Origin: Comamonas sp. BIGb0152
Lineage (GTDB): Bacteria; Pseudomonadota; Gammaproteobacteria; Burkholderiales; Burkholderiaceae_C
Length of the DNA stretch: 64,000 bases
Assembly (NCBI RefSeq): GCF_024809975.1
Contig: NZ_JANUDY010000004.1
Span: 186,001-250,000, forward strand
Direction: 5' to 3'
The notes beneath the pieces are model-generated. The model did not search any database. It saw nothing but the letters and a program-made list of their open reading frames with translations, and was not told the origin of the DNA. Below, piece by piece: positions 18,638 through 27,515 of the stretch. Within the stretch, counting starts at the first letter, position 1; every line of letters begins with the position of its first letter. The position numbers and the translations under genes are program-made.

Positions 18638-18648
18638 GGCAAGGGTTC

Positions 18649-19410
18649 CTAGGTTCTGAAGTAGTTGCACAGGCATCCCTGCGCGGTGCGGGTGATGTCA
18701 AACCGCAGCTCGTAAAGCTGCGACAAATTGGCTTCTGTCAGCACCGCATCGGCGGGGCCGCTAAAGCGCAGCATTCCGCCTTTGAGCGCGACGATGTGGT
18801 CCGAGTAATTGGCGGCAAAGTTGATGTCGTGGATGACCAGGATCACCGTGCGGCCGGCCTCGTCGCAAAGCCTGCGCAGCGCACGCATGATCTGCACGGC
18901 ATGCTTCATGTCCAGGTTGTTCAGGGGCTCATCGAGCAGCAGCACATCGGTCTGCTGGGCAATGGTCATTGCCAAAAAAGCCATCTGCCGCTGGCCGCCA
19001 CTGATCTCGTCGATATAGGCGTGGCGCAGGGGCTCCAGCGACAAAAAGGCAAGGGCCTCATCCACCGCTTGCTGGTCTTTGTCGGTCATCGAACCCCGGT
19101 GGTGCGGAAAGCGGCCAAAGCCGACCAGCTCTTGCACCGTCAGCCGCATCTGAAAACCGGGCGACTGGCGCAGGGTGGCAATGCGCAGCGCATAGTGGGC
19201 GACCGAGATGGTGGCAATGCTGCGGCCTTCCAACTGAATCTCGCCACTGCTGGGCGCCAGCAGGCGGGCCACCATCATCAGCAAGGTGGATTTGCCGGCG
19301 CCATTGGGGCCGATGAGTGAGGTGATGCGCCCGGCCGGGAAGCTGGTGCTGACATCCGACAGCACAGCGCGGCTGCCATAGGATTTATGGAGGTTGCTGA
19401 CAATGATCAT
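18649..19410 (-). CDS. Iron-siderophore ABC transporter ATP-binding protein
   Basis: 253 residues. Walker A GPNGAGKST, Q-loop RQSPGFQ, signature ISGGQRQ, Walker B VLLLDEPLNNLD and H-loop VIHD are all present, in the FepC/FecE/YclP pattern. It energises the two FecCD permeases. Start ATG at 19410 overlaps the stop of the preceding permease (ATGA), indicating coupled translation. The C-terminus RFDITRTAQGCLCNYF is typical of the CeuD/FatE subgroup. Confidence 0.93.
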   Translation of the reverse strand: MIIVSNLHKSYGSRAVLSDVSTSFPAGRITSLIGPNGAGKSTLLMMVARLLAPSSGEIQLEGRSIATISVAHYALRIATLRQSPGFQMRLTVQELVGFGRFPHHRGSMTDKDQQAVDEALAFLSLEPLRHAYIDEISGGQRQMAFLAMTIAQQTDVLLLDEPLNNLDMKHAVQIMRALRRLCDEAGRTVILVIHDINFAANYSDHIVALKGGMLRFSGPADAVLTEANLSQLYELRFDITRTAQGCLCNYFRT

Positions 19411-20375
19411 GAAAGAGCCCGGCCGCGCACCGTGAGCGCCAAAAAGTAAGCACCACAGACCAGATTGACCAGGATGCTGACGGTGGTCTTGTAGTTAAAA
19501 ACATGCTCCACCAGCAGCTGCGCCACCAGGAAGATGGCGATGGCGACTGCGCAGCCCATGGGCAAGGTGCTGCGGTGGCGCCATTGCGGTGCCAGCGCGT
19601 AGACGATGTTGGCCACAAAGATGCCCATAAAGGCCGTGGGCCCGATGAGGCTGGTGGAGACCGCCACCAGCACCGCCACCAAGGCCAGGTACAGGCGCAT
19701 GCTGCGGGCATGGGGCACCCCCAGTGATATGGCCTGCTCGCGGCCCAGCGCCATCACATCGAGCACCGGCAGGGTTTTGTGCAGCACCAGGCAGACGGCG
19801 CCCACGGCCAGCGCGGCATAGGCCAAGGTGTCAGGCCGGGCGCGGTTGAAGGACGCATAGCTCATGCCCTGAAAAACGGCAAACTCGCCCGGGCTGATGC
19901 GCAGCTGCACAAACTGGGTGAAGGTGCCTATCACCATGGTCAGCACCAGGCCAACGAGCAGCAGCACATAGACATCGCCCTGCCCCCGGCACAGCAGCCA
20001 GCGCTGCAGGCCCCAGGAATACAGCAGCATCAGCGCCACCGATACAAAGAAGTTGCCCCGCTCACCCAGCATGCCCATGCCCTGCGTGCCCAGCACCAGC
20101 AGCAGCAATGCCTGCCACAGCAAGAACACCGCCTCGTAGCCCATGATGGCGGGGGTCAGAATGCGGTTGCCCATCAAGGTTTGGAACACGATGGCCGACA
20201 CCGCCACGCAGATGCCGCCCAGCGCAATGGCCGCCAGGCGCAGCAAACGCCGGGGGATGACATAGCCCATATCCATGCCCGAGCCCAGCAGCACAAAGCC
20301 CAAAGCCAGCACGGCGATGCCCAGCCACAGCGCATGGCTGGCGCTCAATGCCTTCATGGCGATCGGGCGCTTCAT
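19407..20375 (-). CDS. FecCD-family iron-siderophore permease (second subunit)
   Basis: 322 residues from ATG 20375 (MKRPIAMKALSASHALWLG), which overlaps the TGA of the preceding permease; the longer frame to 20486 is not supported. About nine transmembrane helices. Landmarks: PRRLLRLAAIALGG, ILTPAIMGYE, LGREQAISLGVPHARSMR and SLIGPTAFMGIFVANI, the conserved EAA-like loop and Gly-Pro motif of the family. It forms the inner-membrane channel with the subunit at 20372-21313. Confidence 0.92.
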   Translation of the reverse strand: MKRPIAMKALSASHALWLGIAVLALGFVLLGSGMDMGYVIPRRLLRLAAIALGGICVAVSAIVFQTLMGNRILTPAIMGYEAVFLLWQALLLLVLGTQGMGMLGERGNFFVSVALMLLYSWGLQRWLLCRGQGDVYVLLLVGLVLTMVIGTFTQFVQLRISPGEFAVFQGMSYASFNRARPDTLAYAALAVGAVCLVLHKTLPVLDVMALGREQAISLGVPHARSMRLYLALVAVLVAVSTSLIGPTAFMGIFVANIVYALAPQWRHRSTLPMGCAVAIAIFLVAQLLVEHVFNYKTTVSILVNLVCGAYFLALTVRGRALS

Positions 20376-21313
20376 CGCCGTCCCCGCAGAATCATGACCA
20401 GAAACACCACGCCGCCCAAGGCCCCTGCGGTGAGGCCGATGGGCACCTCGAACGGATAGATCAGCAGCCGCCCAGCGATATCGCAAACCAGCAGCAGGCT
20501 AGCCCCGCCCAAGGCCACCAGCGGCAAGGTGCGCGCCAGGTGGTCGCCCTTGTACAAGGCCACCAGCTGGGGCACGACCAGGCCGACAAAGGGGATGGCG
20601 CCCACGGCGATGACGGTGGCCGAGACGGTGACGGCGACCAACACCAGCCCCAAGGTGGCAGTGGCTGCATAGCCCATGCCCAGGCTGGTCGCCATCTCCT
20701 CGCCCATGCCCAGCACGGTAAAGCGCTGCGCATACAAATAGGCCAGCGCCACCACGGGCAGGATGACGTAGAGCATCTCGTAGTGGCCTTGCACGATGCG
20801 CGAAAAATCGCCCAGCAGCCAGCCCTGCATGCTTTGCAGGATGTTGTTGCGGTAGGCATAGAACTCGGCCACGGCGCTGAGCACGCTGCCGTACATCAGC
20901 CCGATCACGGGCACCAGGACGGTATTTTTAAAGCGGATGCGCGCGATGATGGCGACATAGAGCAGGCTGGACAAAAAGCAGAACAGCAATGCCAGCGCCA
21001 TGCGGCCCGGCGCGCCGGCAGACGGCACCACCGTCATCGCGATCAGGATGCCCAGCTTGGCGGCATCCAAGCCGCCCGAGGTACCCGGCTCGACAAACTT
21101 GTTGCGCACAATGTGCTGCAGGATCACGCCGCACACCGCCAGGCCCGCGCCCGTTAGCACCAACGCCGCCAGGCGCGGCAGCCGGCTGGCCGTCAAGGTC
21201 AGCCAGGCATCACCCGAAAACGCCCACAGCTGCGACCAGGCCATCTGGCGCGCGCCCACCAAGAGGGAGGCCAGGCACAGCAGCCCAAAGCCCAGCAACC
21301 AACGCAAGCGCAT
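20372..21313 (-). CDS. FecCD-family iron-siderophore permease (first subunit)
   Basis: 313 residues. The ATG at 21313 overlaps the stop of the ABC half-transporter upstream by one base (TGATG), so the longer frame reaching 21919 is a shadow of that gene. Motifs: SRLPRLAALVLTGAGLAVCG, NKFVEPGTSG, LGMGEEMATSLGM and IPFVGLVVPQLVALYKG. Together with the next gene it makes the heterodimeric permease. Coupled translation fits equal subunit amounts. Confidence 0.92.
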   Translation of the reverse strand: MRLRWLLGFGLLCLASLLVGARQMAWSQLWAFSGDAWLTLTASRLPRLAALVLTGAGLAVCGVILQHIVRNKFVEPGTSGGLDAAKLGILIAMTVVPSAGAPGRMALALLFCFLSSLLYVAIIARIRFKNTVLVPVIGLMYGSVLSAVAEFYAYRNNILQSMQGWLLGDFSRIVQGHYEMLYVILPVVALAYLYAQRFTVLGMGEEMATSLGMGYAATATLGLVLVAVTVSATVIAVGAIPFVGLVVPQLVALYKGDHLARTLPLVALGGASLLLVCDIAGRLLIYPFEVPIGLTAGALGGVVFLVMILRGRR

Positions 21314-23076
21314 CAGGCCGGCTCCCCGTCTGCGGCCATGCGCCAGCCCTGGGCGTGGGCACGCTGGGCCAGCCAATGCGCGTAGCGGCCCGGCTGCGCT
21401 GCCAGTTGCGCAGGTGTGCCCTGCTGCACCACCTGGCCGCCCTCCAGCACCAGCACCTGGTCGGCCATCGCAATGGTCGACAGCTGGTGCGCAATGACCA
21501 CCAGGGTGCGCTGGCCGCGCAGGCGTGCCAGGGTCTGGGCAATCAGGGCTTGGTTCTCGGTATCGAGCGTGGCGGTGGCCTCGTCCACCAGCAAGATGGG
21601 CGCGTCTTTGATCAGCGCACGGGCAATGGCAATGCGCTGGCATTCGCCGCCCGACAGCTGCGCGCCGCCCTCGCCCACCGGGCTGTCCATGCCACCAGGC
21701 AGGCGCTGCGCAATGCTGTCCACGCCTGCTTGCTGAGCGGCTTCCCACACCTCGGCATCGCTGGCACCGGGCCGGCCAATGCGGATGTTGTCGGCCATGC
21801 TGCCGGCAAACAAATAGCTGTCCTGAAAGATCTGGCTGATCTGTGCGGCCAGCCGCACCTCGTCCATCTGCCGCACATCGGTGCCGCCGATCAGCACCGA
21901 TCCCTGGTCCACATCCCAAAAGCGCGCCATCAGCCGCACCAGGGTGCTTTTGCCGGAGCCCGAAGCCCCCACCAAGGCCGTCATGCTGCCCGGAGGCACA
22001 TGCAGGTTGATCCCGCGCAGCACGGCGGGGCTGCCTGCGCCATAGGAGAAATGCACATCGCGCAAGCTGATCGATGCATCGCGCGGCGGCTGAGGCAACT
22101 GCGGCTGCGGCAAGGGCTGCTGCGCAAAAAGGGCATCCATCGCCTCCAGCTGGCCCTTTGCGCTGCGCAGCGCATCGGCGTAACCCACCACCTCCAACAG
22201 CGGCTCCACAAAGCGGCTGATCAGCAGCATGGACAGCACGGCGCCCACCACCTGTGCAGGCGCCAGCGCCTGGCCGGCCTGCTGGTCCAGGCCAATGGCG
22301 ACGGCGATCAGCAAGGCCGCAAACACGGCCTGCACGGCCCAGACATTGAGCACGGACGACAGCGCGGACACCGCAATCAAGCGCCCGGCCGACTGGCGCT
22401 GCTGGTCAATCGCCTGCGCGACCCAGCGGGTGCTTTGGCCGTCTTCGCCCTGGAAGGCGCGCAGCACCGACTGGGCCTGCGCAAACTCCACCATGCGCTG
22501 GCTGGTCTGGGCAAAGTCATGCTGAAAGGCGGCGTCCGCCCAGCGGCCCATACGGCCCGTCAGCACCAGCACACCCAACAGCAGCGGCAAGGCCAACAGC
22601 CCCACCAGGCCCAGGCGCCAGTCCTGCGCAAACAGCAGCGCCAGCACCACCAGGGGCGCTACCACACCGCTGATCACAGGCGTAAATACATGGGCCGGCA
22701 GCTGGGCCACGGCCATCATCCCCTGGGTGACCAGGTGGCTGACGCGAGCCGTGTTCTGCGCGCTAAACCAACCCATCGGCAAGCGCGCCACATGGGCGCC
22801 CAGCCGGTGGCGGCCGCTTTGCAAGATCGCTACGCCCACGCCCACCCCGGCTTGCTCTACCCGGCCGCGCCACCACCAGGCCGCCGCCACGGCGGCCAAC
22901 AGCGCCAGCAACCAGCCGCCAGCCCCTTGCCACTGGCCTTGCAGCAGCTGGGCCATCAGCGGCAGCAGCAGGGCGGTACACAGGCCACACAGCGCGCCGT
23001 ACAAGACGGCCATCCAGGCATAGCGGCGCAGCAGCGGCGCCTGCGGGCCCAGCAATAGCTGCAAGGTTTTCAGCAT
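21313..23076 (-). CDS. ABC half-transporter (YbtQ/IrtB-like), second of a pair
   Basis: 587 residues from the ATG at 23076 (MLKTLQLLLGPQAPLLRR), overlapping the previous gene by 7 bases. A six-helix exporter-fold membrane domain (residues about 15-300) is followed by an ATPase with GASGSGKST, QISQIFQDSYLF, LSGGECQR and LLVDEATATLD. The signature serine-glycine-glycine-glutamate region reads SGGEC, slightly unusual in the final residue. Pairs like this with siderophore genes are YbtP/YbtQ or IrtA/IrtB, which, despite the exporter fold, import the ferric siderophore; direction here is inferred from context. Confidence 0.88.
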   Translation of the reverse strand: MLKTLQLLLGPQAPLLRRYAWMAVLYGALCGLCTALLLPLMAQLLQGQWQGAGGWLLALLAAVAAAWWWRGRVEQAGVGVGVAILQSGRHRLGAHVARLPMGWFSAQNTARVSHLVTQGMMAVAQLPAHVFTPVISGVVAPLVVLALLFAQDWRLGLVGLLALPLLLGVLVLTGRMGRWADAAFQHDFAQTSQRMVEFAQAQSVLRAFQGEDGQSTRWVAQAIDQQRQSAGRLIAVSALSSVLNVWAVQAVFAALLIAVAIGLDQQAGQALAPAQVVGAVLSMLLISRFVEPLLEVVGYADALRSAKGQLEAMDALFAQQPLPQPQLPQPPRDASISLRDVHFSYGAGSPAVLRGINLHVPPGSMTALVGASGSGKSTLVRLMARFWDVDQGSVLIGGTDVRQMDEVRLAAQISQIFQDSYLFAGSMADNIRIGRPGASDAEVWEAAQQAGVDSIAQRLPGGMDSPVGEGGAQLSGGECQRIAIARALIKDAPILLVDEATATLDTENQALIAQTLARLRGQRTLVVIAHQLSTIAMADQVLVLEGGQVVQQGTPAQLAAQPGRYAHWLAQRAHAQGWRMAADGEPA

Positions 23077-24848
23077 GGGCTGGCCCCTTGTGCGGCGGTA
23101 TAAGCGCCCTCCCGCCATAGGCGGGCGTAACGCCCTTGCCGGGCCAGCAGGTCGGCGTGGCGGCCCTGCTCTACCAGGCGGCCGCCATCCAGCACCAAAA
23201 TCTGGTCGGCCTGCAGGATGGTGTCCAGCCGGTGCGCGATCACCAGCACGCTGCGGCCTTGCGCCAGGCGCGACAGTGCGCGCTGTATCGCCGCCTGGCT
23301 GTCGGCATCCACGGCGGCCGTGGCCTCGTCCAGCACCACAATGGGCGCATCCATCAGCAACGCGCGGGCAATGCTGATGCGCTGGCGCTCGCCACCCGAC
23401 AGCTGGGCGTCTTCGCCCACCACCGCGTCGTAGCCGCGCGGCAGCGCTGCAATGCAGCCATGCACATCGGCAGCGCGCGCGGCGGCCTCGATCTCTTCGA
23501 TGCTGGCGAAAGGCCGGCCCAGCGCAATGTTGTCGCGCAGGCTGGCATGGACCAGGCGCACATCCTGCAGCACAAAGCCGATGCGCTGGTAGAGCTGCGC
23601 ACTGCCGATGGCGCGCAGATCGGCCCCGCCCAAGGTAATGCGGCCTTCAGTCGGATCAAAAAACCGCAGCAGCAAGCGCGCGATGGTGGTTTTGCCGGCG
23701 CCCGAGGGGCCGACGATGGCGGTCACCGTGCCGGGCGCCAGCTGGAAGCTGATGCCTTGCAGCACTTGCTGGCCCGGCGCATAGGCATAGCCCACCTGGT
23801 CAAAACATACGTGGTTGTTCAGCGGTGATTGCTGCTCGCTGGTCGCGGGTTGTGCCAGCACGGATGTATCGAGCAGGGCCAGCACGCGCTGGGCCGCAGC
23901 GGCCGCGCCTTGCAGGTCATGCAGCAAGGTGTGCAGCAGCAGCACCGGCGCGCAGATGCCCGGGGCCACCAGCACAAAGGGCAGCAGATCCATAGGCGCC
24001 AGCGCGCCCTGGCTGCCCAGCAGCCAGCCACCGGCCAGCACAAAGCCGAGCACCGTGACCGGGGCGGCCATGCCATGGGCATGGGCCATGGCGCCGACCA
24101 GGGGGCGCACAAAATCCCTAAAGGCCTGGGCAAACGCATCCACCGCGCCCTGGTAGCTGGCCTGGCCCTGCCCGCTGTTGCCAAAGGCCTTGATGACCGG
24201 CATGCCGGCGACAAAGGCGAAGGCGGCGGATTGGATGCGCCCCATATGGCCGGCAAACGCGCCCATCTGCGCGCCACTGGCGCGCAGCGCCCGGCGCAGA
24301 AACCAGACATAGCCGGGGAACGGCAGCAAGGCGATCAAGGCCAGGCGCCAATCGAGCAGCAAAAGGTACAGCACCGCCATCGCAATCGCGCCGCCCGCGC
24401 GCGCCACCGAGGTGTAGAAATGCGCGCTCAGGCTGTGCAAGGTGGCGATGTCGTCTTGCAGCACCTGCTTGACCTCCCCCGAGGAGCGGCTGCTGAACCA
24501 GCCCAGCGGCACCTGGCCCAGCCGCTGCACGGCGGCCCGTCGCAGGCCGTGGGTAAGCTGGTTGTCCGCCCAGTGCGCCAGTACCTCGCCCGCCAATATC
24601 AGCAGAGCACCCGCAAACAGGCACACCAGCGCCACCCCCAGCAAGGGCCAGATGCTGGCAGCGCCATCCCCTTGCCCCATGGCGACCTGGACCATATGCA
24701 CCATGGCTGCCAGCGGCACCAGGCCAAGCATGGCCCCCAAGGCGGACAACACGGCCGCAACGATCAAACGCCCGCGAATCGGTTGGAGTACCCGCCTGAT
24801 AGGACCGGGCCCTGGGGCTGCGGCGGCTGCCGCGTCATCAGCATGCAT
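23070..24848 (-). CDS. ABC half-transporter (YbtP/IrtA-like), first gene of siderophore operon
   Basis: 592 residues from ATG 24848. N-terminal tail rich in Ala and Pro, then six transmembrane helices (RLIVAAVLSALGAMLGL, IAMAVLYLLLL, PVTVLGFVLAGGWLL) and an ATPase with GPSGAGKTT, LSGGERQR, VVLDEATAAVD and the H-loop IAHRLD. Both halves have intact ATPase motifs, so a heterodimer with two active sites is expected. As first gene of a seven-gene unit it follows the TetR-type palindrome at 24985-25013. Whether the pair imports the ferric siderophore or exports a ligand cannot be told from sequence. Confidence 0.88.
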   Translation of the reverse strand: MHADDAAAAAAPGPGPIRRVLQPIRGRLIVAAVLSALGAMLGLVPLAAMVHMVQVAMGQGDGAASIWPLLGVALVCLFAGALLILAGEVLAHWADNQLTHGLRRAAVQRLGQVPLGWFSSRSSGEVKQVLQDDIATLHSLSAHFYTSVARAGGAIAMAVLYLLLLDWRLALIALLPFPGYVWFLRRALRASGAQMGAFAGHMGRIQSAAFAFVAGMPVIKAFGNSGQGQASYQGAVDAFAQAFRDFVRPLVGAMAHAHGMAAPVTVLGFVLAGGWLLGSQGALAPMDLLPFVLVAPGICAPVLLLHTLLHDLQGAAAAAQRVLALLDTSVLAQPATSEQQSPLNNHVCFDQVGYAYAPGQQVLQGISFQLAPGTVTAIVGPSGAGKTTIARLLLRFFDPTEGRITLGGADLRAIGSAQLYQRIGFVLQDVRLVHASLRDNIALGRPFASIEEIEAAARAADVHGCIAALPRGYDAVVGEDAQLSGGERQRISIARALLMDAPIVVLDEATAAVDADSQAAIQRALSRLAQGRSVLVIAHRLDTILQADQILVLDGGRLVEQGRHADLLARQGRYARLWREGAYTAAQGASPC

Positions 24849-24984
24849 GGGAGCAAGACCTAGAGAAAAACAAAAGCGCTCCGGTGCGTGCGCTGCCGCC
24901 GCTATCCAGCGCGGGGCAGCGCCTCTGCGGGGCGCCGGGCCTGCAACAGACCGCCAACGTCAACGCGAAACGCAACAAGAACAA

Positions 24985-25013
24985 TAATTAGTTGCATCAT
25001 ACTAAACTAATTA
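24985..25013. promoter_or_regulatory. Palindromic operator between siderophore operon and TetR regulator
   Basis: TAATTAGTT and AACTAATTA form a perfect 9-bp inverted repeat around an 11-bp spacer, in an AT-rich pocket of an otherwise GC-rich divergent intergenic region (24849-25194). Size and symmetry suit a TetR-family dimer. The rest of the region holds the repeat element copy at 25069-25178 and a usable ribosome site (GGAGA at 25186). Confidence 0.65.
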
Positions 25014-25068
25014 ATCACCGTACATTTTTTACAGCTATCGGAGCTGCGGTTTGCCTGACAATGGCTTG

Positions 25069-25178
25069 GCGATCCTCTGCAAAACGCCCCGCCATGGGCT
25101 GGACGCGGGCTTGGGCGACGCGCAGGCGTCTTCCGATCCGTGTCCATTTCCTGGGCGACGGTTCTGCAGCGGATTCCT
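25069..25178 (-). repeat. MITE-like repeat, copy D
   Basis: Read on the minus strand it starts aggaatccgctgcagaacc and continues with atggacacggatcgg and ends gcgttttgcagaggatc. This matches the repeat at 47284-47443 in both ends and in the ggatggacgcggatcgg block. It lies between the operator and the TetR start, so it contributes the 5' leader of the regulator. Confidence 0.65.
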
Positions 25179-25194
25179 AGCCTTCGGAGAGAAC

Positions 25195-25818
25195 ATGGAC
25201 CCTGAGAAAAAAGCAGCCCCGCGCGGACGCCCGCGCCTGATCACCCAAGAGCGCATTGCCGATGCGGGCATCGAGATTGGCCTCCCCCACATCACCTTTG
25301 TGGGCGTGGCCAGCGCGCTGGGCGTGACCCATATGGCGCTGTACAAGCATGTGCCCAGCCTGGCCGAGCTCAAGCACATGGTGGCCGAGGAGATCTTCCG
25401 GCGCTGGGAGTTTTCTCTGCCCAAGGTGGGCCAACAAGAAGGGCTGCAGGACTACCTGGTCCGCTTTAGCGACTCGGTGCGCCAGTTCGCCAAGACCTAT
25501 CCGGGCGTGACGCCGTATGTGATCCGCAGACTGGTCGCCACCCAGGCCATGCTCGACAAGATCGATGCGCACCAACAAGAGGTGGCGCAAGCCTACCGCA
25601 TCACCAAGGAGCAATCACGCTGGCTGCTGGCCACGGTTGCCTTCCACGGCCTGGCTGCCGCCGACTCGGTGTACTCGGCCGCGCGCCAAGAGACCGTAGT
25701 GCCGACCAGCTACGAGGCCGAAACCGCCGAGATGGAAGAAGACCTGGCCCAAGGCATGCAGGCGCTGATCGCTGGCGCGTTGATGCGCGTGCAGCTCGAT
25801 CCTGCACTGCAGCCCTGA
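25195..25818 (+). CDS. TetR/AcrR-family regulator of the siderophore operon
   Basis: 207 residues from ATG 25195, five bases after GGAGA; the longer frame to 25051 reads through the repeat element. Basic N-terminus RGRPRLITQERIADAG, then an HTH with GLPHITFVGVASALGVTHMALYKHV: the LYKHV motif is characteristic of TetR DNA-binding domains. The C-terminal 140 residues form the ligand and dimer domain. It is divergent from the siderophore operon with a palindrome between, so it most likely represses it (inference). A TetR regulator in place of the common AraC or Fur-only control suggests sensing of the siderophore itself. Confidence 0.85.
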   Translation: MDPEKKAAPRGRPRLITQERIADAGIEIGLPHITFVGVASALGVTHMALYKHVPSLAELKHMVAEEIFRRWEFSLPKVGQQEGLQDYLVRFSDSVRQFAKTYPGVTPYVIRRLVATQAMLDKIDAHQQEVAQAYRITKEQSRWLLATVAFHGLAAADSVYSAARQETVVPTSYEAETAEMEEDLAQGMQALIAGALMRVQLDPALQP

Positions 25819-26045
25819 TACCCACACCCCACTGAAGCGGCGCTGAGCCCAAGCTCAGCCACGCTGCCCATTCCACTTGGGCACACCGCCTCAAGCGCGT
25901 ACCGCGCCTTGCCAGCGCCTGCAGGTCTGCGGGTTTCAAAAAATATTTTCAAAAAGATGTCAGGAATGGATGCCGTCAAACGACTTCATCCATGTGGCAG
26001 CACTGTGCTGTGCACTTTCAACCTTTCATCACCAGGAAATACACC

Positions 26046-26273
26046 ATGAACATCAAGACCCTCACCACCTTGGCCGCTGCTGTGCTCGCAACTTCCGCCT
26101 GGGCCGCTGGCAGCCAGGACAGCAAATGCGGCGCAGGCAGCTGCGGCAAAAAGGAATCGAGCACCAAGGAAGCCAAGTGCTCCAAGAAAGACGGCGGCTG
26201 CTCGAAAAAAGATGCTGGCTGCTCCAAAAAGGACGGCGGCTGCTCCAAGAAAGATGGCGCTGGCACGAAGTAA
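26046..26273 (+). CDS. Cys-rich exported precursor peptide (bufferin/BufA-like)
   Basis: 75 residues from ATG 26046; the longer frame from 25992 is unlikely. A Sec signal (TLTTLAAAVLATSAWAAG) is followed by a short Lys/Asp/Gly/Cys tail with six cysteines at residues 28, 33, 45, 52, 59 and 66. From C45 the unit C-S-K-K-D-x-G repeats every 7 residues. Next to a DUF692 (MNIO) enzyme and a DUF2063 protein, this is the substrate type whose cysteines are converted to thiooxazoles that bind copper or gold. The usual EGKCG core is absent; here the cores are GGC and AGC in front of SKKD, so the modification site is an inference. Confidence 0.85.
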   Translation: MNIKTLTTLAAAVLATSAWAAGSQDSKCGAGSCGKKESSTKEAKCSKKDGGCSKKDAGCSKKDGGCSKKDGAGTK

Positions 26274-26290
26274 CTCCAACAGCGGCACCC

Positions 26291-26314
26291 GCGGGAGACC
26301 TTCCCCTCTCCCGC
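26291..26314 (+). terminator. Hairpin between precursor peptide and DUF4148-like gene (attenuator candidate)
   Basis: GCGGGAGA and TCTCCCGC form a perfect 8-bp stem around an 8-nt loop, followed by a (CT)n tract rather than Ts. It may lower expression of the following genes relative to the precursor, as is common after RiPP precursor genes. Functional role is inferred. Confidence 0.4.
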
Positions 26315-26346
26315 CTCTCTCTCTCTCTTAAAAAGCACCTATTCCT

Positions 26347-26676
26347 ATGTTGACACGCCATACCGCCCGATTGATATTGACCGCCAGCCTGGCTTTGGCT
26401 GGCAGCGCACAAGCCATGCGCACCGCCCCCGTGGGCAATGGCTCGGACTACCCGGCCTACGCCCCCGCAAACAGCAGCCTCAGCCGCGACCAGGTCCGGA
26501 TGCAGTTCACCCAGGCCCGCATGGACGGCACGTTGCGCTTCGACGGTAATTTTGATGCGCCACCGTTCACCAACAACGCATCAGGCATGGGCCTCAGCCG
26601 TGCACAGGTCGTAGCGGATGCTGCCAAGGCCCGCATGGCCGGCAGCTTGCCACAGGGCGAGAGCTTTGGAGAGTAA
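26347..26676 (+). CDS. Exported DUF4148-like protein
   Basis: 109 residues from ATG 26347. A signal peptide (LILTASLALAGSAQA) precedes a mature part with two related segments, LSRDQVRMQFTQARMDGTL and LSRAQVVADAAKARMAGSL, which follow the L-S/T-R-x-Q-V...A...G-x-L pattern of DUF4148. The function of that family is unknown. Its place between precursor and MNIO gene suggests a periplasmic accessory role. Confidence 0.7.
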   Translation: MLTRHTARLILTASLALAGSAQAMRTAPVGNGSDYPAYAPANSSLSRDQVRMQFTQARMDGTLRFDGNFDAPPFTNNASGMGLSRAQVVADAAKARMAGSLPQGESFGE

Positions 26677-26732
26677 CGCAGGCCACGGGTTGGCCTCAGA
26701 CCAGCCCCTGCCCCAACAGAAATGAGTACACC

Positions 26733-27515
26733 ATGATTGGCCTTGGCTTCCGACGTGAAATGCTGGACTGGGACATGTCTGCCGTGCAGGCTGATTTCTT
26801 TGAAGTCGCGCCCGAGAACTGGGTGGGCAGGGATTTGACTCCTCTGCACGACCTCATCGCTTCTGGCCGGCCGGTGCACCTGCACGGCGTGGCCCTGAAC
26901 CTGGGCGGCACCGCTGCGCTGGATACCGCCTTTTTGCGCGATCTGCGCCAGCTGATGGCGGCCTTGGGTGCGCCGCTGTACTCCGACCATATGGCGGCCA
27001 GCGGCGACAGCTACCAGCTCTATGACCTGTTTGCCGTGCCCTTTACCGCCGCGCAGGCGCGCCGCGTGGCGGACCGCATCCGCGCTGTGCAAGATGTGCT
27101 GGGCATGCGCATCGCTATCGAGAACACCACCTGGTATACCAATGTCGGCACCATGCCGGAGGCAGATTTTCTCGGTCTGGTTCTCGAGCGTGCCGACTGC
27201 CAGCTGCTGCTGGACCTCAACAACCTGTCGGTCAACCACAAGAACCACGGCGGCCTCAGCCCCCATGACTTTGTGCAACGCCTGGGCATGGACCGTGTGA
27301 GCTACATGCATGTCGCAGGCCATGAATTCGATACACGCTTTGACCTGTTCATGGATACGCACAGCCAGCCGGTTGAGGCCTGTACCCAGCAGCTGGCACA
27401 CCGACTGACTGAGGACTACGGCACACCCGTGCTGCTGGAGTGGGACAACGATGTCCCGGGCATGGATGTCATCAACCAGGAGCTGTCATGTCTGCGAACT
27501 TCTACGACTACGTGA
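26733..27515 (+). CDS. bufB: MNIO-family (DUF692) multinuclear iron oxidase, peptide-modifying enzyme
   Basis: 260 residues from ATG 26733. TIM-barrel enzyme of the DUF692/MNIO family. Motifs: FFEVAPENW, VHLHGVALNLG, YSDHMA, IENTTWY, LLDLNNLSVNHKNH, HVAGHEF, DTHSQPV and LLEWDNDVPG. The His, Asp, Glu and Asn residues in these motifs bind two or three irons. Family members (HvfB, BufB, MbnB) oxidise Cys residues of a precursor to thiooxazole or oxazolone products. The partner is the DUF2063 protein encoded next and the substrate is presumably the peptide at 26046. Start of the partner overlaps this gene's 3' end. Confidence 0.92.
   Translation: MIGLGFRREMLDWDMSAVQADFFEVAPENWVGRDLTPLHDLIASGRPVHLHGVALNLGGTAALDTAFLRDLRQLMAALGAPLYSDHMAASGDSYQLYDLFAVPFTAAQARRVADRIRAVQDVLGMRIAIENTTWYTNVGTMPEADFLGLVLERADCQLLLDLNNLSVNHKNHGGLSPHDFVQRLGMDRVSYMHVAGHEFDTRFDLFMDTHSQPVEACTQQLAHRLTEDYGTPVLLEWDNDVPGMDVINQELSCLRTSTTT

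Noticed and set aside
25950..26045. Promoter for the ECF sigma factor before the precursor peptide gene
   Set aside because: Words such as tgtcagg and cgtc are present, but the spacing does not fit a standard ECF promoter, so it is not listed.
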